A stretch of 64,000 nucleotides of DNA from Balneolaceae bacterium (GCA_007693745.1 REDA01000053.1:1-64000), one strand, 5' to 3'. Shown: positions 43,874 to 53,322, counted from the stretch's first letter. The notes: a model not told the origin generated them from the letters alone. Translations and numbers: made by a program.

Positions 43874-44683
43874 ATGAAATATCCAATTCAGAAAAAGAGA
43901 TTCCGAAAAAGATTCCGGCCGAGAAAACTGAAACCGATCCCCAGGATGGTTGTGCCCAGCTTTTTCACACTGATGAATCTGTTTTGCGGGTTTCTGTCCA
44001 TTTTGCTGGTATCTGAAGGAAACTTAAAAATGGGAGCCTGGCTCATCGTGCTGGCTGGAATGTTTGATGTGCTGGATGGATTTATGGCACGGCTAACGAA
44101 CGGCACCAGTGAATTCGGTATGGAGCTCGACTCTCTGAGTGATATTGTTTCTTTCGGTGTGGCACCGGGATTTTTGATCTACACGTTTGCATTCAATGAA
44201 CTGGCTATTGCCGGCATCCTGTTAAGTGCACTTGCACCGATATGCGGCGCTATACGTCTTGCCAGGTTCAATGTGGAAACCAAAATATCTGAAATTGATT
44301 ATTTCAGGGGTCTGCCATCACCGGCCTTCGCAATTATGCTGGCAGCGCTCTATCTCTCGTTTTCCAACCGGCTGGAATGGTTTGACGGATTAAATCAGGG
44401 TGTAATCTCAATTCTTATTCCCATATTCTTACTGCTGTCCATTCTTATGGTGAGTACAATACCATTCGACAAGGTTCCGAAGTTAGACCGTCAATCGGTA
44501 AAGCAGTACAAGAGCAGGTTTATCCTTCTTTTTATTTATTTTGTTACCATAGTACTGTTCCAGGATATCGGTCTTATTCTTGTTTTCTCGTTCTTCGTCC
44601 TGAAAGGTTTACTACTTGGCCTCTATATCTTCTGGAAGCAGGCATTCACTGACGATCCCGATCCGCTCGAAGAGGGATACTGA
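43874..44683 (+). CDS. pssA: CDP-diacylglycerol-serine O-phosphatidyltransferase
   Basis: Makes phosphatidylserine from CDP-diacylglycerol and serine, an integral membrane enzyme of 269 aa. The CDP-alcohol phosphatidyltransferase motif D-V-L-D-G-F-M-A-R-(x8)-G-x3-D-x3-D is complete (D65 to D90). About six to seven TM segments follow. The basic N-terminus (1-25) is rich in Arg and Lys. With psd it forms the phosphatidylethanolamine pathway; the two genes are adjacent. Confidence 0.95.
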   Translation: MKYPIQKKRFRKRFRPRKLKPIPRMVVPSFFTLMNLFCGFLSILLVSEGNLKMGAWLIVLAGMFDVLDGFMARLTNGTSEFGMELDSLSDIVSFGVAPGFLIYTFAFNELAIAGILLSALAPICGAIRLARFNVETKISEIDYFRGLPSPAFAIMLAALYLSFSNRLEWFDGLNQGVISILIPIFLLLSILMVSTIPFDKVPKLDRQSVKQYKSRFILLFIYFVTIVLFQDIGLILVFSFFVLKGLLLGLYIFWKQAFTDDPDPLEEGY

Positions 44684-44728
44684 TCTGTTTTTCCCTCAGA
44701 GCCCGATGGGTGTAGAAAAGAAAGAAGG

Positions 44729-45223
44729 CTATAGGTGTTTTTTCAAAAAACTGTAGAGCTTCTTCGCATTTTCTTCACTAAATGGAATCACTCTTGCATC
44801 TGTTTTATACAGATATTCCCACTCTGAACTATCTGTTCTCCTGATCCGGATGCATCGGTCACTTTTGATGATGTCATTATAAAGACTTCTGTTTGGCATC
44901 TCATCAATTTTTAATTCGGCAACAGAGCTGGCAGGAACAAAATAAGTTTCTGCTTCCCGACCTTTTTTTTGGTACGAAATTGATATCTCACGATTCTCTG
45001 AAACAGTTGTAATTACAGAAATTTGTCCCTGATTGATCTTCAGAAGAGTCAGAATACCCGTAGCAAAGAAGATAAAGGCTGCCAGTCTGAGAATTCCTTC
45101 CAGAATTGCTGTATCTGTAAACAGATAGATAATAAAGAGAACGATTGCCAGAAAAAAGCTGATGATTGCAATCAATGGCCAGTAACTGGAGTATTTTTCC
45201 TGAATGAAAAGAGTTTTATTCAC
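44729..45223 (-). CDS. Two-TM membrane protein of unknown function
   Basis: 164 aa, with two TM segments (about 15-36 and 43-61) and a cytoplasmic beta-rich C-terminal domain (about 65-160: I-S-V-I-T-T-V-S, S-I-S-Y-Q-K-K-G-R, C-I-R-I-R-R), a layout like PH-like bacterial membrane proteins, though no family is certain. The GTG start overlaps the stop of the upstream PLP-enzyme gene by 4 nt (GTGA), so the two are co-translated. No function is assigned. Confidence 0.65.
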   Translation of the reverse strand: MNKTLFIQEKYSSYWPLIAIISFFLAIVLFIIYLFTDTAILEGILRLAAFIFFATGILTLLKINQGQISVITTVSENREISISYQKKGREAETYFVPASSVAELKIDEMPNRSLYNDIIKSDRCIRIRRTDSSEWEYLYKTDARVIPFSEENAKKLYSFLKKHL

Positions 45224-46296
45224 GAGAGAATCCGTTTTTCAATGCGTTTACCGGTAGTAGTTATGTAGGAATCATGGAGATTGGCTGTGAGGCAGGAGTG
45301 GACTGGGCAAATTGTGACACTATCCGTTACTTCCCTTCCCTTCGGCACCATCAAGATACCATGCTCCTGTGACAGAGAACTCAGATACATCCCATCCAGC
45401 AGAGAAATGCCCGATGAATCCATACTGACTGCCTGTCCGTATGAAATCCGATCACCGACCTGAATAGAATCCTTAGACAGATGAACGGCTCCGCCATGAA
45501 CGATGAGCTTTTCATATTCAGGTCTCAGCTGTGCCGAAGGCAGCAGGCAGAAGAGAGCCACATCATCCAGGGAACAAGAACCAATCTGCACCTGCATCCA
45601 GTCATAAAACACAAAATTACCGGGCGTGATTTCATCCACAACGCCAAAGTCATTCAGAAGAGATGCTGATGGAGTATCCCCGAAGATAATTGAAGCCTGT
45701 GGATAATCAGATTTTAAAGCAGCCAGGATATTCAGAACAGTTTTTGCATGATCTGCTGCAGAGGCCGGAGACTTGGCCTGATAGGTTCTTCCATCATGGA
45801 TGTAAAATCCGGAAAAAGAGGCCATATTGCATTTTTCACAAGCATCCAGTAACTTTTCAATCGTCTGAAAGTCCCTGAAATGAGTACCACTTCGTCCGTA
45901 ACCCGGATCCATTTCAATGATCACCCTGAAAGGGTTTTTGAGCTGCTGCTTCAAAAGTTCGATATCTTGCGGATTGTGCAGAAAAAGCCTTAATCGGGTC
46001 GTTTTTTCAAGATGAATAAGTGCAGGGATCATTCCGGGGAAGAATGGAAAGGCGATCGTGATATCATCCCACCCGTCGGATGCAAAATAAGATGCCATTC
46101 CTGCTGAAGATACCGTAATCGCGCGAACTCCTTCATCCCTGAACCAGTTTCCAATGGTAAGTGACTGGTGCGTTTTAAAATGTGGGGTAAAAGAAATATT
46201 GCAATTTTTGGCCTTGGAGGCCATATTTTGGATGTTTCTTTTGCATTTGAACTCATCAAGCAGCAGCGTAGGTCTGTTCGGAATAAAGTTAATCAT
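45220..46296 (-). CDS. D-threonine aldolase/D-serine dehydratase-like PLP enzyme
   Basis: Fold-type III (alanine racemase N-terminal) PLP enzyme, 358 aa. PLP lysine is Lys41 in T-P-H-F-K-T-H-Q. The C-terminal DSD/DTA domain carries the metal ligands His331 and Cys333 in C-P-V-H-S-C, the family H-x-C zinc or Mn site, followed by N-L-H-D. Family members cleave D-threonine or dehydrate D-serine; which applies here cannot be told. It overlaps the membrane protein gene by 4 nt. It is divergent from the RimB-like gene. Confidence 0.85.
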   Translation of the reverse strand: MINFIPNRPTLLLDEFKCKRNIQNMASKAKNCNISFTPHFKTHQSLTIGNWFRDEGVRAITVSSAGMASYFASDGWDDITIAFPFFPGMIPALIHLEKTTRLRLFLHNPQDIELLKQQLKNPFRVIIEMDPGYGRSGTHFRDFQTIEKLLDACEKCNMASFSGFYIHDGRTYQAKSPASAADHAKTVLNILAALKSDYPQASIIFGDTPSASLLNDFGVVDEITPGNFVFYDWMQVQIGSCSLDDVALFCLLPSAQLRPEYEKLIVHGGAVHLSKDSIQVGDRISYGQAVSMDSSGISLLDGMYLSSLSQEHGILMVPKGREVTDSVTICPVHSCLTANLHDSYITTTGKRIEKRILS

Positions 46297-46514
46297 GAGA
46301 AATTGCAGATCGTAAAGAAATTAAATGCAGGCAAATCCAAAAGATTGGTATTTTGTGCCCTGATCAGGGAGTAAAAACTGACGTAAATTTGGTTTCCCGG
46401 GGTGATAAAGCTGATGGAATATTGCAGTTTGGTAATTCTGAATGAAGGCATTGTATTTTACGTTGGCTGAAAGTTGCCAGTTTTGTGGAATTTAGTATCC
46501 TGATAATACAGAGA

Positions 46515-46973
46515 ATGAGTAATAAATTGACAGAAAAAAAGAAAAAAAGGGTTATTGGCAGGATTGAAAAAATAACGCTTCCCGATCTCTCCGGATTCAG
46601 CCTGGATGCCAAGATAGATACGGGAGCTTACACTTCAAGCCTTCACTGTCATCAAATTGAACTGTTCAGATTGAAAAACCGATCTATGGTTCGTTTTTTA
46701 TTACTGGATCCGGATCATCCCGAGTACCTGGACAAACCCTTTGAATGCCCGGTATTCAAGATAAAGAAAATCCGCAGCTCAAATGGTACTGTGACAGAAC
46801 GGGTAATCATAAAGCAGAAGGCCGTATTTTATGGAGAAAGCGGGCACATCCAGCTCTCCCTGGCCAATCGTTCCGAAATGCGGTTTCCGGTTTTAATCGG
46901 GAGAAGATTTATTACAGGAAAATATCTGGTGGACGTGACCGGAAAGTATTTTTACAAACCAGACAGCATATGA
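46515..46973 (+). CDS. RimB-like ATP-dependent zinc protease family protein
   Basis: Retropepsin-like fold protein (PF05618), about 152 aa. The active-site region [13 protein letters not shown] has D-T-G at 35-37, and V-L-I-G-R-R-F near the C-terminus is the second conserved segment. Despite the family name no zinc motif is evident, and the aspartic-protease-like D-T-G is the likely active site. I chose ATG at 46515 rather than GTG at 46485, because the product then begins M-S-N-K-L-T. The stop overlaps the ATG of rimK by 4 nt (ATGA). In pseudomonads the rimA-rimB-rimK genes act on ribosomal S6 modification. Confidence 0.8.
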   Translation: MSNKLTEKKKKRVIGRIEKITLPDLSGFSLDAKIDTGAYTSSLHCHQIELFRLKNRSMVRFLLLDPDHPEYLDKPFECPVFKIKKIRSSNGTVTERVIIKQKAVFYGESGHIQLSLANRSEMRFPVLIGRRFITGKYLVDVTGKYFYKPDSI

Positions 46974-47908
46974 GTTCGATTCGATATAAAATTGCAGTAC
47001 TCTCAAGAAACAGATCACTCTACTCTACCAAAAGACTTGTAGAAGCGATTGAGCAGAGGGGTCACGAAGCACTGGTTCTTGATCATTTAAAATGCGATAT
47101 CGTGATCGAGCAGGATCGGCCTTCAATCATTTATCAGGGTAAGGAGGTTACAGATGTCCATGCAGTGATACCCAGAATTGGTTCCTCTGTCACCTTTTAC
47201 GGTGCTGCGGTAGTCAGACAGTTTGAAATGATGAATGTACCAACGGCAGTCGAATCGCAGGCTTTGGTGCGATCGAGGGATAAACTGAGAAGTTTACAGA
47301 TACTTGCGCGCTCCAATGTTGGAATGCCTAAGACTGTTTTTACCAATTACAGTAAAGAGGTTGCGAAAATCATTGAAAGTGTGGGTGGAACACCGCTGAT
47401 TCTTAAACTGCTTGAAGGAACCCAGGGTTACGGAGTGGTTCTGGCACCCACAAAAAAAGCAGCCGAGTCGATGATTGAAGCCTTTCACAGCATGAAGGCA
47501 AGGGTTATTGTTCAGGAATTTATCGAAGAGGCCAAGGGGGCAGATATTCGCGCCTTTGTGATTGGAAACAAGGTAGTGGGTGCGATGAAACGGCAGGGAA
47601 GGGAGGGAGAGTTCAGATCAAATTTACATCAGGGAGGTATTGGAAAGCTGATTAAACTTAACCGCAAAGAGCGGGAAGCGGCTCTGACTGCAGCAAAAGC
47701 GATGAATTTGTCAATTGCGGGAGTGGATCTGTTGCAATCTGAGCGGGGACCGCTGGTACTTGAGGTAAATTCCTCACCCGGGCTGCAGGGAATTGAAAAA
47801 GCCACCGGAAAAGATATCGCTTTAGAGGTTGTAAAATATATGGAGCTTATGGTGGAACAGTCGCTTCGCAGAAGAAACGGCAGGAGGACCATAAAAAGTA
47901 ATGCATGA
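46970..47908 (+). CDS. rimK: RimK-type ATP-grasp ligase
   Basis: ATP-dependent ligase that adds glutamate residues to the C-terminus of ribosomal protein S6 in E. coli; 312 aa here. The N-terminal segment [16 protein letters not shown] is typical. The ATP-grasp core has [28 protein letters not shown] and [12 protein letters not shown]. The start at 46970 overlaps the protease gene by 4 nt. A longer reading from 46745 was rejected. The end overlaps the next gene by 8 nt. Confidence 0.93.
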   Translation: MSSIRYKIAVLSRNRSLYSTKRLVEAIEQRGHEALVLDHLKCDIVIEQDRPSIIYQGKEVTDVHAVIPRIGSSVTFYGAAVVRQFEMMNVPTAVESQALVRSRDKLRSLQILARSNVGMPKTVFTNYSKEVAKIIESVGGTPLILKLLEGTQGYGVVLAPTKKAAESMIEAFHSMKARVIVQEFIEEAKGADIRAFVIGNKVVGAMKRQGREGEFRSNLHQGGIGKLIKLNRKEREAALTAAKAMNLSIAGVDLLQSERGPLVLEVNSSPGLQGIEKATGKDIALEVVKYMELMVEQSLRRRNGRRTIKSNA

Positions 47909-48848
47909 TTATATTACCATTAATGGCCAGAAAATTGGAAGGGGAGAAGACAAAAAGCTTTTCCTTCGCATTGCCAGGCTTCCTACACATACGAACATTG
48001 ATCTCCCTGTCAGGGTTTTAAGAGCTGAAGAGCCTGGGCCTGTGTTGCTGTTAAGTGGGGGGTTACACGGGGATGAACTAAACGGAATTGAGATTGTAAG
48101 ACGGTTATTGCATTCGGGTCAAGCAGTTCCGAAAATTGGTACTGTGATTGCGATACCTTTGATGAATGTATATGGTTTTATACAGAGTGTGCGTGGTGTG
48201 CCGGATGGAAAAGATATCAACAGAAGTTTTCCCGGAAGTAAAACCGGCTCACTTGCCAAACTTGTAGCGTATACTCTTATGAATGAGATTATACCTAAAA
48301 TCGACTATGGTATTGATTTTCATACCGGAGGTGCAAACCGGTCCAATATTTCTCAGATACGGTGTGTCTTTGACAATCAGAAAAATATGGAGCTGGCCAG
48401 AGCATTTTCACCTCCGGTGATATTGCATTCCGGTTTGATAGAGGGTTCATTCCGTAAAGCAGCATTTAAAAAGAAGAAACATATTCTTGTTTTTGAATCC
48501 GGGGAATCCCTACGATATGATGAACCGGGGATTCAGGAAGGGATTGACGGGACGATCAGATTGATGAATTATCTGGGAATGACGGAATTGAAAACCAGCA
48601 ACAGGAATTTCCCGGAAGAGTACAATCACTCTGTTTGGCACAGAGCTCCTTATGCAGGCCTTTTTAAAAGTAAGGTGATGTTGGGTGATTACATCAAACA
48701 GAGAGAATTACTTGGGTATATTACGGATCCATTTGGACTTGAGATGCAAAAAGTTAAAAGCCGAAGTGAAGGAAGAGTGATTGGTATCAACTATTGTCCG
48801 GTGGTTCATAAGGGAGATGCAATTTTACATATAGCTGTTAATAAATAA
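47901..48848 (+). CDS. Succinylglutamate desuccinylase/aspartoacylase family zinc hydrolase
   Basis: M14-like zinc amidohydrolase, 315 aa. The metal site reads [10 protein letters not shown] (His56, Glu59), with the third ligand in I-D-F-H-T-G-G (about 138-144). The family motif D-I-N-R-S-F-P-G and the later V-F-E-S-G-E are present. The ATG at 47901 overlaps rimK by 8 nt, so translation is coupled. Members often accompany rimK and the RimB-like protease; it may remove or trim acyl or glutamyl groups. Confidence 0.9.
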   Translation: MHDYITINGQKIGRGEDKKLFLRIARLPTHTNIDLPVRVLRAEEPGPVLLLSGGLHGDELNGIEIVRRLLHSGQAVPKIGTVIAIPLMNVYGFIQSVRGVPDGKDINRSFPGSKTGSLAKLVAYTLMNEIIPKIDYGIDFHTGGANRSNISQIRCVFDNQKNMELARAFSPPVILHSGLIEGSFRKAAFKKKKHILVFESGESLRYDEPGIQEGIDGTIRLMNYLGMTELKTSNRNFPEEYNHSVWHRAPYAGLFKSKVMLGDYIKQRELLGYITDPFGLEMQKVKSRSEGRVIGINYCPVVHKGDAILHIAVNK

Positions 48849-48856
48849 TTTATATA

Positions 48857-49198
48857 ATGAATAAAAATCAGGATCTAATATTTCATGTAGTATCAAGAAG
48901 GAAATTTAAAGAGAATTACAATTCAGGAAGTTATTTTCCGCCTGAGGCTGAAACTGCAGGCCTTGTGTGTGTGCCGGTAACAGAGCTGAAGGAATTTCTG
49001 GACAGGGAGTTCAGGACGCGAAAGAATCTTTTGATTCTTGTGATTGACAGAATCCGGTTGGATTCGAAGCTGAGTATTCATTCAGAGGATGGGCTTATGA
49101 TCATCAACGGGCCGATCAATCAGGATGCTGTAATAGACAAGATCCGGATTGACTGCAATCCGGACGGGCTGTTTGATATTTCGGTCGAAACGAAGTAA
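48857..49198 (+). CDS. DUF952-like protein
   Basis: 113-aa protein with the DUF952 layout: I-F-H-V-V-S-R-R at the start (cf. I-Y-H-I-x-x-R/K), G-S-Y-F-P-P in the middle, L-I-L-V-I-D-R-I-R-L (cf. L-L-x-I-D), I-N-G-P-I-N-Q-D-A-V (cf. Y-G-P-L-x-x-x-A-V) and D-G-L-F-D-I at the end. The usual G-F-I-H-C-S is replaced by G-L-V-C-V-P (35-40), so a key histidine is missing. It follows the aspartoacylase-like gene by 8 nt. Function is unknown. Confidence 0.7.
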   Translation: MNKNQDLIFHVVSRRKFKENYNSGSYFPPEAETAGLVCVPVTELKEFLDREFRTRKNLLILVIDRIRLDSKLSIHSEDGLMIINGPINQDAVIDKIRIDCNPDGLFDISVETK

Positions 49199-49292
49199 AC
49201 AGGGATTTGAATTGTAACACTTATAAATGTCGCATAATATATATTATGTTAACTAAACAATATTCAATTCATACTCTATAACTCCATCTCCA

Positions 49293-49345
49293 AAAATCAT
49301 CCTCCCCGCCTCTCTTTATTTAATGAGATAGCGGATGAGGATTTT
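49293..49345. terminator. Candidate bidirectional terminator between convergent genes
   Basis: The stretch 49293-49314 (AAAATC-, CCTC- and CCGC-rich) pairs imperfectly with 49325-49345 (GAGA, GCGG, GAGG, ATTTT), about 17 pairs with small bulges and a 10-nt loop. A flanking A run on one side and T run on the other allow use on both strands. It sits between DUF952 (plus) and the peroxiredoxin gene (minus). A 16-nt perfect AT palindrome is at 49233-49248 (CATAATATATATTATG). Confidence 0.45.
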
Positions 49346-49449
49346 AAGTCATGACAGGTCTGCTCCGGTCAATTATTCACGTGTGAAAATAACGCCAAAG
49401 ACGCCGGAGGATCATTCAATTTTATGTGCGGCCCGGAAACAAGGCAACA

Positions 49450-49908
49450 CTACCCTTTCAGGGTATCCTGAATTGCCTTGAAGTCTGGTAAATCTCCGGC
49501 ACTTTCCAGTATTTCAGAATATTCAATGATGCCCTCACTGTTTACAACGAAAGCTGATCTTTTGGATACTCCCTTCATGCCGTGAAACTCATCATAGAGC
49601 GCACCATATGCAGCAGATACTTCTTTATTGAAATCACTCAATAATTGAAAATTGAGGTTATTCGCTTTTTTAAATTCCTTTAAAGTAAAAAAGCTATCCA
49701 CACTTATTGCTGCTACATTGGCGTTCAATGAGTTGTAGATTTTCATGTTGTCTCTCATTGTGCAGAGTTCAGTTGTACAAACACTGGTGAATGCCAACGG
49801 GAAAAAAAGTAAAACTGCGCTTTTATCCTGAGTAAGATCCGAGAGTGATACATCTTCACCCTCACTGTTTTTTAAACTAAAATTGAATGCTTTTTCGCCT
49901 TTTATCAT
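49450..49908 (-). CDS. Peroxiredoxin (AhpE/BCP-like)
   Basis: Thiol peroxidase, 152 aa, thioredoxin fold, cytoplasmic. The peroxidatic Cys44 lies in P-L-A-F-T-S-V-C (37-44; P-x3-T-x2-C), and a second Cys49 follows in T-E-L-C. The domain also has D-F-N-K-E-V-S-A-A-Y-G, and K-R-S-A-F-V-V-N-S-E-G. It is last in a four-gene minus-strand run. The reductant is unknown; bacillithiol is possible because bshC is present, but this is only inference. Confidence 0.92.
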   Translation of the reverse strand: MIKGEKAFNFSLKNSEGEDVSLSDLTQDKSAVLLFFPLAFTSVCTTELCTMRDNMKIYNSLNANVAAISVDSFFTLKEFKKANNLNFQLLSDFNKEVSAAYGALYDEFHGMKGVSKRSAFVVNSEGIIEYSEILESAGDLPDFKAIQDTLKG

Positions 49909-49916
49909 TTTGATAT

Positions 49917-50519
49917 TTATTGATTTTTGTTAATAATTGAAATGGACGTGATTAAGTCGGTTTTCATGACAATACCAATCCCGGCAAAAAATTGCCACAC
50001 AAAATCAGATTGAATCTCAAAATAGTCACCGAGCCAAAAGAATGCATACGCTGTAAAGAGGATGAGTGATGCTGCCAATGTTCTCATTATTATCTGCTTT
50101 CCGCCATCACCAAAGCAACTAATCAAAAGAAGCAGTGCAACAAGGATCAGTGCCATTTGCACTGACATAAATATCAGATCTTTTATCAGGAACGTGTCCA
50201 GTACAAGAAGAAATGATGCAATAATGATGAATGGTGAAAAAGTGAGTATGTACGGGTACTGAAAAAGTTCAGGACGAAGCTTCCTGACAAGCATCAGCAT
50301 GGCAGACAGGCCGGATGAATAGGCCGTTATCAATATCAATTCGGATATTTGTACTGATAAGGTTTCTGAAAAAAAAGGGCCTATTGCTTCCTGAATAACT
50401 CCGGAAAAGAGTGCAAATGCTCCCATAAAGAGTACGTCCTTATGTGATTTATCCACTCTTCTGAAAAGCAGCACAATAGAGATTGCAATGCATATGAATA
50501 TGAATAAACTACCCATCAT
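49917..50519 (-). CDS. Multi-TM membrane protein of unknown function
   Basis: 200 aa, with about seven hydrophobic segments (about 3-20, 29-48, 58-80, 92-112, 114-136, 145-166, 170-190) and almost no soluble domain. Starts M-M-G-S-L-F-I-F. No family is recognised. It lies 8 nt upstream of the peroxiredoxin gene and 3 nt after the coiled-coil protein gene, so all belong to one transcript with the NuoI-like gene. Confidence 0.65.
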   Translation of the reverse strand: MMGSLFIFICIAISIVLLFRRVDKSHKDVLFMGAFALFSGVIQEAIGPFFSETLSVQISELILITAYSSGLSAMLMLVRKLRPELFQYPYILTFSPFIIIASFLLVLDTFLIKDLIFMSVQMALILVALLLLISCFGDGGKQIIMRTLAASLILFTAYAFFWLGDYFEIQSDFVWQFFAGIGIVMKTDLITSISIINKNQ

Positions 50520-50522
50520 GAC

Positions 50523-51083
50523 TCAGCCCATCCATGATTTACGGGAAGATGCTTTTCTCTCAATATCCCGCTGCTGTTCTCTCTCCTTCTGATAGATGAG
50601 AATCAGGTCTGCAATTTTTTTTAAGAGTGCTCTTTCCTGAGTTACCATCCTTCGCGTAAATGTAAGAAGGGAAATATCCCTTCCCTTCTCGTCACGTACT
50701 GCTTTCATCCAGTCAGGCTTTGTGAACTTAGAGATAAAAGAGATTAACGAAGCCCTCTGTTTTGATATTCTTCGGATGATCTTTTGAATCTGTTTTGTAT
50801 CCTCTTCCTGATCTGCGGCATATTTATCAAAATCGTGCGCAAAATCTGTTAATCGGATTAACCGGTTTTCCTGATAAACAGCTTCAATGACAGGCCTGTA
50901 GTAATCACTTTGAGAATAGATAATCTGCAGAAGATAACCTGCTATTGAATCTCCGTCCGGAGTTGTTTCATCATAAGGAACTTCCTCGATCACATATGTC
51001 AGGGCTTCAGCTTCGTCCTGCAGATAGGAGACATCATCCAGCAGATCGTCAATTTCATTCTGCAAAATCTGTTCATCCGCCAT
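50523..51083 (-). CDS. Coiled-coil protein of unknown function
   Basis: 186 aa, highly charged and soluble, with acidic helices at the N-terminus (I-D-D-L-L-D-D-V-S-Y-L-Q-D-E-A-E, about 11-26) and a strongly basic coiled coil at the C-terminus (about 140-186, R-E-Q-Q-R-D-I-E-R-K). No enzyme motif is visible and I do not recognise the family. It lies 11 nt after the NuoI-like gene and 3 nt before the membrane protein gene. Confidence 0.62.
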   Translation of the reverse strand: MADEQILQNEIDDLLDDVSYLQDEAEALTYVIEEVPYDETTPDGDSIAGYLLQIIYSQSDYYRPVIEAVYQENRLIRLTDFAHDFDKYAADQEEDTKQIQKIIRRISKQRASLISFISKFTKPDWMKAVRDEKGRDISLLTFTRRMVTQERALLKKIADLILIYQKEREQQRDIERKASSRKSWMG

Positions 51084-51094
51084 ATAGAATTATA

Positions 51095-51778
51095 TCAGAC
51101 TTTCCAGTTACTGGATGCCCTGGAGGCATCATTTCTCTTCTGCTGCTCGAGAAGATTTACTAGTGAAAGTCCGGTATTCCAGTCAGTATCTCTGTCCCTC
51201 ACCGAATGTATATTATTATCCTGCTTGAAATCCCAAAATTGCCCAAACTGATTGTTTCGATACTCTTTAAGATACTCAAGACGTTCGCTTAGATCTTCTT
51301 TTGGCACCAGCAACCGCTCTTTATCATACACAGCATCTTCTCTGGATTCGAATACGATATCATAATCCTTACTCATCACAATGGCTTCTTCCGGACAAAC
51401 TTCTTCGCAGAAACCGCAGTAGATGCATCGGAGCATATTGATCTCAAATTTTTCCGGATATCTCTCCTTCGGGTCTTCACTTTCACTGGCCTGCATACTG
51501 ATGGCAAGCGGCGGACAGGCCCTGGCACAAAGTCCGCAGGCTACGCACCTCTCCTGTCCGTCATCCTCGACAAGTACCGGCCTTCCCCTGAAAATAGATG
51601 GCGGATCCCATTTTTCCTCCGGATAATTTAGCGTGAATTTAGGAGCAAACATCTGCTTGAATGTGTAAAGTAGCCCTTTAAAAATTTCAGGCAGATAGAT
51701 TTTCTCAAGAAAGGAAAGTTTTCTTTCTCGCTGATATGCCTCATTAATTGGGTTAGCTGCTGGTTTTTCGAGATTCAT
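51095..51778 (-). CDS. nuoI: NuoI-like 2x[4Fe-4S] ferredoxin-domain protein
   Basis: Protein of 227 aa resembling NADH-quinone oxidoreductase subunit I. Two 4Fe-4S motifs are [12 protein letters not shown] (about 79-90) and [12 protein letters not shown] (about 117-128). The N-terminal [14 protein letters not shown] matches the membrane-facing NuoI segment. A C-terminal extension of about 70 residues past the clusters is unusual. No other nuo genes are here, so it is an orphan I-subunit or a separate electron carrier. It leads the four-gene run down to the peroxiredoxin. Confidence 0.85.
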   Translation of the reverse strand: MNLEKPAANPINEAYQRERKLSFLEKIYLPEIFKGLLYTFKQMFAPKFTLNYPEEKWDPPSIFRGRPVLVEDDGQERCVACGLCARACPPLAISMQASESEDPKERYPEKFEINMLRCIYCGFCEEVCPEEAIVMSKDYDIVFESREDAVYDKERLLVPKEDLSERLEYLKEYRNNQFGQFWDFKQDNNIHSVRDRDTDWNTGLSLVNLLEQQKRNDASRASSNWKV

Positions 51779-51875
51779 CTGGGGTCAAATAGTCTTTTTG
51801 TATTCAAAATTGTAACCTGCAAAAAATAACCTTTTCAACAGATCTAATCAAAGTGTTTGCACCAGTTCTGCTTTC

Positions 51876-53183
51876 CTATTTTTGCCTGAAAACCATTGTA
51901 ATCGGAACTCCTTCAAAACCGTAAGTTTCCCTGAGCTTATTCTCAATAAATCTTCTGTAGTTGGGAGGAAGTTCCTGGGGGTTGTTCATGAAAAATTTAA
52001 AAACCGGTGGATTGGATTTAACCTGAACAGCATATTGTATTTTTAGTACATTTCCCCTTTTTACGGGCAACGCCCTCTCTTTAAGAATCGTTTCAATGAA
52101 TTTATTTAATTCGGGTGTAGATATCTTCTTCTTTCTCTCTTCAATTACCTGCCTTGAAAGCTGCAGTACTCTGTAAATTCTCTGACCGGTTTTCGCAGAG
52201 AGCGTAATGATCGGAATGTAACTCAGTGTTGGGACTTTTTTGAAAATGTACGACTCAAACTCACGAACTACATTCGTGTCCTTCTCCGGCACAAGATCCC
52301 ACTTGTTCAGGGCAATAATGATTCCCTTGTTAAATTTCTCCGCTTCCCGTAGAATTCGTTTATCCTGTTCATCAAATCCCATCATCGAATCCAGCAAGAG
52401 GACAACCACATCCGCTTCCTTGATGGATCTGTCTGTTCTTACCGTGCTGTAGAACTCAATATTCTCTTTTACTTTCGCTCTTTTCCTGAGTCCCGCGGTA
52501 TCTACCAGGATATAGGTTTCTCCTTCAAACTCGAGCGTACTGTTGATAGCATCCCTTGTCGTTCCGGGAATGTCTGTTACGATGCAGCGATCATCCTTGA
52601 GCAATGCGTTCATCAGGCTGCTTTTTCCAACATTCGGCCTGCCGACAAATGCGATCTTCGGATAATTGACTTCCTCTGCTTCAGGTTCATCCGGAAGAAA
52701 AGAAACAACTTCATCCAACAGGTCTCCGGTCCCGATACCACTGATGGAAGAAACCGGGTAGTATGTATCAAAACCAAGGCCATAAAACTCTGCCCCTTCA
52801 AATCGTTTTTCCTCGTTATCGCATTTATTCACTACAAGCAGAACTTTATTGTCCTGTCTTCTGAGTAATTCGGCTACCGTACGATCCAGCGTGGTAATCC
52901 CGGTTTCAGTGTCCACGACGAATAAAATAACGTCCGATTCTTCAATCGCCAGTATCACCTGTTCCCTGATTCCCTCGGTAATCACATCCCCTTCATCCGG
53001 CAGATACCCTCCGGTATCGATGACCGAAAAGGTTTTACCATTCCAGAAACATTCACCATAATGCCTGTCCCGTGTTACACCATATTCATCATGCACAATG
53101 GCTTTTCTTCTCCCAATCAGCCTGTTGAACAGGGTGGATTTACCTACATTGGGCCTTCCGACGATGGAAACAGTACCTGACAT
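51876..53183 (-). CDS. der: Ribosome biogenesis GTPase Der (EngA)
   Basis: Tandem GTPase needed for 50S assembly, 435 aa. The first G domain has G-R-P-N-V-G-K-S-T (8-16) and D-T-G-G-Y, the second G-R-P-N-V-G-K-S-S (about 180-188) and D-T-A-G-L-R-K-R-A, with N-K-C-D and N-K-W-D base-recognition motifs. A C-terminal KH-like domain follows (about 350-435), ending V-P-I-T-M-V-F-R. All motifs are intact. Confidence 0.97.
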   Translation of the reverse strand: MSGTVSIVGRPNVGKSTLFNRLIGRRKAIVHDEYGVTRDRHYGECFWNGKTFSVIDTGGYLPDEGDVITEGIREQVILAIEESDVILFVVDTETGITTLDRTVAELLRRQDNKVLLVVNKCDNEEKRFEGAEFYGLGFDTYYPVSSISGIGTGDLLDEVVSFLPDEPEAEEVNYPKIAFVGRPNVGKSSLMNALLKDDRCIVTDIPGTTRDAINSTLEFEGETYILVDTAGLRKRAKVKENIEFYSTVRTDRSIKEADVVVLLLDSMMGFDEQDKRILREAEKFNKGIIIALNKWDLVPEKDTNVVREFESYIFKKVPTLSYIPIITLSAKTGQRIYRVLQLSRQVIEERKKKISTPELNKFIETILKERALPVKRGNVLKIQYAVQVKSNPPVFKFFMNNPQELPPNYRRFIENKLRETYGFEGVPITMVFRQK

Positions 53184-53286
53184 TTTTTATACCTAAAATC
53201 TTTAATAATAACCGGCCTATCCACCTGCACTGAATAAACCTTCAATAACACATTGTTTAACTCACCTTCAGTTCAGGAGAAGCTAA

Positions 53287-53322
53287 AGCTCCCGGCGGCA
53301 GATGCTGTCCGCTCATGCCGCC
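53287..53322. repeat. Intergenic GC-rich stem-loop, copy related to 57925-57955
   Basis: GGCGGCA (53294-53300) and TGCCGCC (53316-53322) form a 7-bp stem with a 15-nt loop. The sequence starts CTCCCGGCGG, and it shares about 25 of 31 aligned positions with the element at 57925-57955 in another intergenic gap. The copies may belong to a small dispersed repeat family. This one lies between der and the small membrane protein gene. Confidence 0.4.

Noticed and set aside
46745-46969. An upstream extension of rimK
   Set aside because: It overlaps the RimB-like protease frame and adds sequence unlike RimK. The ATG at 46970 begins the conserved N-terminus and overlaps the previous stop by 4 nt.
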